From: Corynebacterium otitidis ATCC 51513
Lineage (GTDB): Bacteria; Actinomycetota; Actinomycetes; Mycobacteriales; Mycobacteriaceae
Reading direction: 5' to 3'
NCBI RefSeq assembly: GCF_000296405.1
Contig: NZ_JH815192.1
Coordinates: forward strand, 627,117-659,597
DNA: 32,481 bases
Every line of letters begins with the position of its first letter. Position 1 is the stretch's first letter. A program made the translations under genes and the position numbers. Positions 28,244 through 32,481 of the stretch are shown here, piece after piece. The notes beneath the pieces are model-generated. The model did not search any database, was not told where the DNA came from, and saw only the letters and a program-made list of their open reading frames with translations.

Positions 28244-28561
28244 ATGAGCACCCCATCCCCCGCCCCGCAGCCGCCGGCCGGGCACGGCTACATCAGCGAC
28301 AAGGACCGCTACCTCGCCCGGCTCAAGCGGATCGAGGGCCAGACCCGCGGCATCCACCGCATGGTCGACGAGAGCGCCTACTGCATCGACATCCTCACCC
28401 AGATCAGCGCCGCCACCGCCGCGCTGGAGAACGTCGCCGTGGACCTCCTCAAGGACCACTTAAGGCACTGCGTCGCCTCCGCCGTCCAGGAGGGTGGGGA
28501 CGGCGCCGAGGAGAAGATCGAGGAGGCCGCCGCCGCGATCGCCCGGCTCGTGAAGTCCTAA
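28244..28561 (+). CDS. csoR: Copper-sensing repressor CsoR
   Basis: 105 aa all-helical DUF156/CsoR family regulator. The copper ligands Cys-His-Cys are visible in ESAYCIDIL, then His and Cys in HLRHCV. RLKRIEGQTRGIHRMV is the family DNA-binding helix. The N-terminal ~20 residues are Pro-rich and variable. It lies 5 bases after copB in one operon and should bind the operator at 25881-25897, giving negative autoregulation. AAGGA lies about 10 bases before the ATG, inside the end of copB. Confidence 0.93.
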   Translation: MSTPSPAPQPPAGHGYISDKDRYLARLKRIEGQTRGIHRMVDESAYCIDILTQISAATAALENVAVDLLKDHLRHCVASAVQEGGDGAEEKIEEAAAAIARLVKS

Positions 28562-28695
28562 CCCGAGAAGGCTGGCCGCGTGGGCTTATCGTGGCCCAAC
28601 TGTGGCCTAAAAGCCCGTGAGGGCGTCCTTTTTCCCGACGCCCGAGAGCCAGAGAACGAGCCCCGCGCCCGCCGTGTTCCCGCAGGTAGATACGG

Positions 28696-28729
28696 AAAAA
28701 CCCCAGGCCTTAGGCCTGGGGTTTCTTCT
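28696..28729. terminator. Bidirectional terminator, csoR / tRNA-Ala
   Basis: CCCCAGGCC-TTA-GGCCTGGGG, a perfect 9-pair stem, with TTTCTTCTT on the plus side and TTTTT on the minus side. It serves the copper operon and tRNA-Ala. A second hairpin without T-run (GGGCGTC/GACGCCC) lies at 28621-28643. Confidence 0.85.
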
Positions 28730-28732
28730 TCG

Positions 28733-28808
28733 TGGTGGAGCTAACGGGATTCGAACCCGTGACCCCCACACTGCCAGTGTGGTGCGCTACCAGCTGCGCC
28801 ATAGCCCC
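28733..28808 (-). tRNA. tRNA-Ala (anticodon GGC)
   Basis: On the minus strand it starts GGGGCTA and pairs with TAGCTCC (one G-U). Anticodon stem CCACA/TGTGG encloses CTGGCAG, anticodon GGC. T-arm GGTTCGAATCC is present, and CCA is encoded at 28733-28735. Length is 76 bases. Confidence 0.96.
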
Positions 28809-28839
28809 TTGGGAACCGCTCCGTGCGGAACGGTTGATT

Positions 28840-28845
28840 ACCTTA
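28840..28845 (-). promoter_or_regulatory. -10 element of tRNA-Ala
   Basis: TAAGGT on the minus strand, 31 bases before the mature 5' end. Confidence 0.45.
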
Positions 28846-28888
28846 TCCCGGACTCCCGCCAGGGACAAACCTAGAGGTCAACGGGAGT

Positions 28889-29629
28889 TTAGCCGGCGTT
28901 TTCCTCGAGCGCCTCGGTCACCCAGTCGTCGCTGAGCTGCTCGAGCTGCTCGCCCTCGACGAAGACGGCCGGCACGGCGACGGAGTCGGCGTTGCTCGCG
29001 AACCACTCCTGGTTGCGCTCGCTGATCTCGATGGCCTTGTCGAGGAACTCGCCCGAGGAGATCGCCTTGACGGTCTCCGAGCTCGCGCCGAGCTCGTCCG
29101 CCGCGTCGGCGAAGTCCTCCGGGCCCCAGCTCGAGACGATGTCCGACTGGTGCGCGAAGACGAGATTGCGGAAGTTCCAGAACACCTCGGCCGAGTCGTG
29201 CTCCTCAACCGCGAGCAGCGCGGCGAACGCGTGATGGGAGAAACCCTCCTGGTCCTTGCCGTCGAGGAAGGTCTGCGTGCGCAGCGTGAGCTCCATCTTC
29301 CCATCGCGCAGCGCCTCGAGGAGGTCGTCCTTGTCCGCCTCGTTGGTCTCCGCACAGTGGGGGCAGGAGAAGTCCTCCGCGATCGTCGCGTGGACGACGT
29401 CGTCGCCGGCGTCCTCGGGGCGGATGACGAACTCGTCACCCTCGAGGTCCACCGTCGCGGGAAGATCGTCTACCGTCTCCCCGACGAAGTCCCGCGCCTC
29501 CTGGTTGCGCCCCGCGACGTAGATCGCCACCGCCGCGACGACCGCCACGGCGATGAGGATGACGACCACCCACTTAAAGCCGCTACCCGACTGGTTCGGG
29601 GACGAGACCTTCTTACCCTTCGTGCTCAC
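28889..29629 (-). CDS. Membrane-anchored DsbA-like thiol-disulfide oxidoreductase
   Basis: 246 aa. A short cytosolic stretch is followed by one membrane helix (WVVVILIAVAVVAAVAIYVA, about residues 20-39) and an extracytoplasmic thioredoxin fold. The active site is CPHC in AEDFSCPHCAETN, the DsbA type, and the cis-proline is in VAVPAVFVEG. The all-helical insertion between them (about residues 125-205) fits the thioredoxin_4/DsbA group. Expected to make or shuffle disulfides in secreted proteins. GTG at 29629 has GAGGAG about 7 bases upstream. The bases up to 29813 contain no other gene. Confidence 0.92.
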   Translation of the reverse strand: MSTKGKKVSSPNQSGSGFKWVVVILIAVAVVAAVAIYVAGRNQEARDFVGETVDDLPATVDLEGDEFVIRPEDAGDDVVHATIAEDFSCPHCAETNEADKDDLLEALRDGKMELTLRTQTFLDGKDQEGFSHHAFAALLAVEEHDSAEVFWNFRNLVFAHQSDIVSSWGPEDFADAADELGASSETVKAISSGEFLDKAIEISERNQEWFASNADSVAVPAVFVEGEQLEQLSDDWVTEALEENAG

Positions 29630-29813
29630 AATGCGCTCCTCTAGCTGTTGCGTCGTTCCAGCTGGATCGGTGCCGGCGCCCGTGGCCCCGAGCAGCCACG
29701 CACGGACCGCAGTCCCCCCCGAGCTTAAACGACCGGCCGCACAGCACCGACATAACTACAGACCCAGGAAGGACAACACATATTTTGAGCTTTTGGCGAC
29801 CCCTGTCACAGTG

Positions 29814-29819
29814 TAGGGT
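29814..29819 (+). promoter_or_regulatory. -10 element of symporter gene (leaderless)
   Basis: TAGGGT, 8 bases before ATG at 29828, with TTGGCG about 15-16 bases further upstream as a possible -35. Confidence 0.45.
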
Positions 29820-29827
29820 TTTCGTGC

Positions 29828-31240
29828 ATGGAATCTTTGCAGTCGGTGCTCGACACCATCTCCGACATCATCTGGGGACCATTCCTCCTCATCCCCCTGC
29901 TGCTGCTCTCCGGGCTGTACCTGACCATCCGGCTGGGGTTCCTCCAGTTCCGGACCCTCGGTAGGGCGCTGCGCCACGCCTTCGTCGACGACAACGAGGG
30001 CAAGGGCGACATCTCGAACTTCCAGGCCCTCACCACGGCGCTCGCCGCGACCGTCGGCGTGGGCAACATCATCGGCGTGGCCACGGCGCTGTCCATCGGC
30101 GGGCCGGGCGCGCTGTTCTGGATCTGGGTCACCGGACTTGTCGGCATGGCCACGAAATACGCCGAGACCTACCTCGGCATTAGGTTCCGCACCACCGACT
30201 CCAACGGAGAGCAGGTCGGCGGCCCGCAGGTGTACCTGCGCCGCGGCATCTCCGGGCCGCTCGGCGGCATCCTCGCCACCGCCTACGCGATCTTCGCGGT
30301 CGTCGCGTCCTTCGGCATCGGCAACCTCACCCAGGGCAACGCCGTCGCCAACGGCCTCGAGGACACCTTCGACATCGAGCCCATCCTCACCGGCGTGCTC
30401 CTCTTCGTCGGCATCGGCTGCGTGCTGCTCGGCGGCATCCAGGCGATCGGCCGGGTCACCTCCGCGTTCGTCCCGCTGATGATCATCATCTACGTCATCG
30501 GCGGCATCATCGTGCTCATCATCAACGCCGACCAGCTGCCGGGCGCCATCGCGCAGATCTTCTCCGACGCGTTCACGGGCACCGCCGCGACGGGCGGCTT
30601 CGTCGGGGCCGGAATCCTCGTCGTCCTCCAGATGGGTGTCGCCCGAGGCATCTTCTCCAACGAGTCAGGCCTCGGCACCGCCGCGATCGCCTCGGCCGCG
30701 GCGCGCACCTCGCACCCCGTGCGCCAGGGCCTCGTCGCCATGACGCAGACCTTCATCGACACTCTCATCGTCGTGAGCATCACCGGCCTCTGCATCGTCG
30801 CCACCGGCGTGTGGGACCAGGGCGAGGACCGTGCGGGCACGATGACCGCGGACGCGTTCTCCGCGGGCCTGCCGGGCGATTGGGGCGGCATCATCGTCTC
30901 GCTGTCGGTCGTGTTCTTCGCGTTCTCGACGATCCTGGCGTGGTCCTACTACGGCGAGCGGTCGCTCGTCTCGCTGGTCGGGCGCTGGGCCTCGATCCCC
31001 TACCGCATGTTCTTCACCGTCGTAGCGTTCGTCGGCACCGTCACGGAGCTCTCCATCGTCTGGACGTTCTCCGACATCGCGAACGGCCTCACGGCGCTGC
31101 CGAACCTCGTCGGGCTCCTTATCCTCTCCGGCCTCGTCGCCCGGGAGACCAAGGACTACCTCAAGTTCGACCCGAAGCTCACCGCAAGCCCCGAGGCCTG
31201 CCGGGACTTCCTGCACGAGCAAAACATCAACTGGGAGTAA
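29828..31240 (+). CDS. Sodium:alanine symporter (AGCS family)
   Basis: 470 aa, about eleven membrane helices. It imports alanine or glycine with sodium. The family signature is GVGNIIGVATALSIGGPGA followed by LFWIWVTGLVG (about residues 77-107). QMGVARGIFSNESGLGTA, split over two helices, is the second conserved block, and ILAWSYYGERS the third. ATG at 29828 is 8 bases after TAGGGT, so it is probably leaderless; no ribosome-binding site is seen. It has its own terminator and is convergent with the rRNA operon. Confidence 0.95.
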   Translation: MESLQSVLDTISDIIWGPFLLIPLLLLSGLYLTIRLGFLQFRTLGRALRHAFVDDNEGKGDISNFQALTTALAATVGVGNIIGVATALSIGGPGALFWIWVTGLVGMATKYAETYLGIRFRTTDSNGEQVGGPQVYLRRGISGPLGGILATAYAIFAVVASFGIGNLTQGNAVANGLEDTFDIEPILTGVLLFVGIGCVLLGGIQAIGRVTSAFVPLMIIIYVIGGIIVLIINADQLPGAIAQIFSDAFTGTAATGGFVGAGILVVLQMGVARGIFSNESGLGTAAIASAAARTSHPVRQGLVAMTQTFIDTLIVVSITGLCIVATGVWDQGEDRAGTMTADAFSAGLPGDWGGIIVSLSVVFFAFSTILAWSYYGERSLVSLVGRWASIPYRMFFTVVAFVGTVTELSIVWTFSDIANGLTALPNLVGLLILSGLVARETKDYLKFDPKLTASPEACRDFLHEQNINWE

Positions 31241-31262
31241 CGACTCCCTAGGCACTGCGCCA

Positions 31263-31300
31263 CCCCGGGCACCTTTTAAGGGCCCGGGGCTCTTTTATTA
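31263..31300 (+). terminator. Intrinsic terminator after the symporter gene
   Basis: CCCCGGGC pairs with GCCCGGGG around ACCTTTTAAGG, followed by TCTTTTATTA. Confidence 0.8.
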
Positions 31301-31747
31301 GAAAGGCTCGCCCGGGGCCCTGCACGACGCCGCAGCCGCGAGGAAAACACCCCGAGGACCAGAGACGTCGGAAACTATTCGGGGGATACGAGTAGGAACG
31401 GCCGTACGCGCCCACCAGGCGCGACGAAAACCCCGACAACAGACGCTGCCACGGCGCACTAAACGTCACGCTCACCTCGGCACACTCGGTACAGAGAGGG
31501 AAAACGAGCCTGCAACCGCAAGGGCCCACACGGCACATGGGGAGAGGACGAACGCGAATCTAGTCCGCGACAGAGCCACCATGCCCATGCAGGGGCCAGG
31601 AACCTAGGCCCCAATCACCACGAGAAACGTGGCACTCCGGCCTCCATTGCTGAACACATCGGCCCTCGCGCTGTCCCGTGGACCCGGACGCGGAACGATC
31701 AAAAGACGACGGCCACGTCGTGACACGGGGAATGAACCCGCGCATGC
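31301..31747. other. Unassigned region between symporter and rRNA operon
   Basis: About 450 bases with no convincing gene on either strand. GC is lower and codon-phase bias is absent. Only a small hairpin (CCACG-AGAAA-CGTGG near 31618-31632) stands out. Open frames on the minus strand (for example 31248-31538) lack coding bias. Confidence 0.5.
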
Positions 31748-31815
31748 AAAAAAGAGGTGTGGAGTGCACCAGCCTAAGACCACAAACGGCCAGGATCAGT
31801 GCAACCCACACCCCA
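31748..31815 (-). terminator. rRNA operon terminator
   Basis: On the minus strand, just past 5S, GGTGTGG and GCAC pair with GTGC and CCACACC across a ~31-base loop, followed by TCTTTTTT. It ends the rrn transcript. Confidence 0.6.
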
Positions 31816-31831
31816 CATATTCAACAATAAC

Positions 31832-31952
31832 GTGTTGGCGGTAACCTACTCTCCCACACCCCACCAGGTGCAGTACCATCAGCGTGAATGGGCTTAGCTA
31901 CCGGGATCGGAACGGAACCGGGCGGACCCCCACCACCATCAACCACCAACAC
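31832..31952 (-). rRNA. rrf: 5S ribosomal RNA
   Basis: Read on the minus strand it begins GTGTTGGTGGTTGATGG and ends TACCGCCAACAC, with complementary ends forming helix I. The conserved internal TAGCTAAGCCC, GATGGTACTGCA and GGGAGAGTAGG are present. Length is about 121 bases. Confidence 0.92.
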
Positions 31953-32071
31953 AAACCACAACACAACACCACAAACAGGTGCTGCGCCAGACACCACACA
32001 GCAGACACAACCCACGACCACATATTGATTGCGGCAAACCAACCCACCAGCAGCCATACAGCCACCAAAAA
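31953..32071 (-). other. 23S-5S spacer
   Basis: About 119 bases, markedly poorer in GC than the chromosome. No tRNA is present. The end near 32065-32075 would pair with sequence before 23S to form the processing stem. Confidence 0.7.

Positions 32072-32481
<410 letters not shown>

Overview
The window is chromosomal DNA from a high-GC Corynebacterium or close relative. Codon third positions are almost all G or C in most genes. The order rph-rdgB, murI, clpS, pncB, serB, ctaD, nrdF/nrdE/nrdI/nrdH, rpmJ and nadE is the one I know from corynebacterial core chromosomes. The species cannot be named from the sequence alone.

Layout. (1) 1-2319 is the 3' part of a large Eco57I-like DNA adenine methyltransferase, cut by the left edge. 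It has more relaxed codon use than its neighbours and is probably the end of an acquired restriction or phage-defence locus. (2) 2320-2979 is a gene-poor junction with two back-to-back promoters, a 55-codon frame and a 16-codon frame that stops early. (3) 2980-5624 holds a glutaminase with a C-terminal STAS-like domain, a tiny membrane protein with no ordinary start codon, tRNA-Leu(UAG) and two small membrane proteins. (4) 5665-11793 holds housekeeping genes, mostly on the minus strand: rdgB, rph, a metallo-beta-lactamase-fold phosphodiesterase-like gene, murI, a plus-strand aldo/keto reductase, a rhomboid protease, a DUF2017 gene and clpS. (5) 11985-16823 holds pncB, a DinG-type helicase, an enlarged PTH2-type peptidyl-tRNA hydrolase and serB. 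(6) 16965-23341 holds ctaD and the class Ib ribonucleotide reductase set nrdF, nrdE, nrdI, nrdH. (7) 23750-25704 holds a zinc-free L36 (rpmJ), nadE and a fructosamine-kinase-family gene. (8) 25872-28561 is a copper-resistance operon: a CsoR operator inside its promoter, a CopB-type (Cys-Pro-His) ATPase with a His-rich tail, and a CsoR repressor. (9) 28733-31240 holds tRNA-Ala(GGC), a membrane-anchored DsbA-like protein and a sodium:alanine symporter. (10) 31832-32481 holds 5S rRNA and the 3' end of 23S rRNA, both on the minus strand.

How the genes relate. NrdH (electron donor), NrdI (flavodoxin-like activator), NrdE and NrdF together make deoxynucleotides. NadE and PncB both feed NAD synthesis. 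Rph, RdgB, PTH2 and ClpS serve RNA, nucleotide and protein quality control. CopB and CsoR form a self-regulated copper export unit.

The most useful general observation concerns start codons. About a dozen genes have a TAnnnT-like -10 hexamer only 6-8 bases before the start codon, which predicts leaderless mRNAs. This rule decides several starts and rescues a 46-codon membrane protein that would have to start at CTG. I saw no CRISPR array, intact insertion sequence or prophage.
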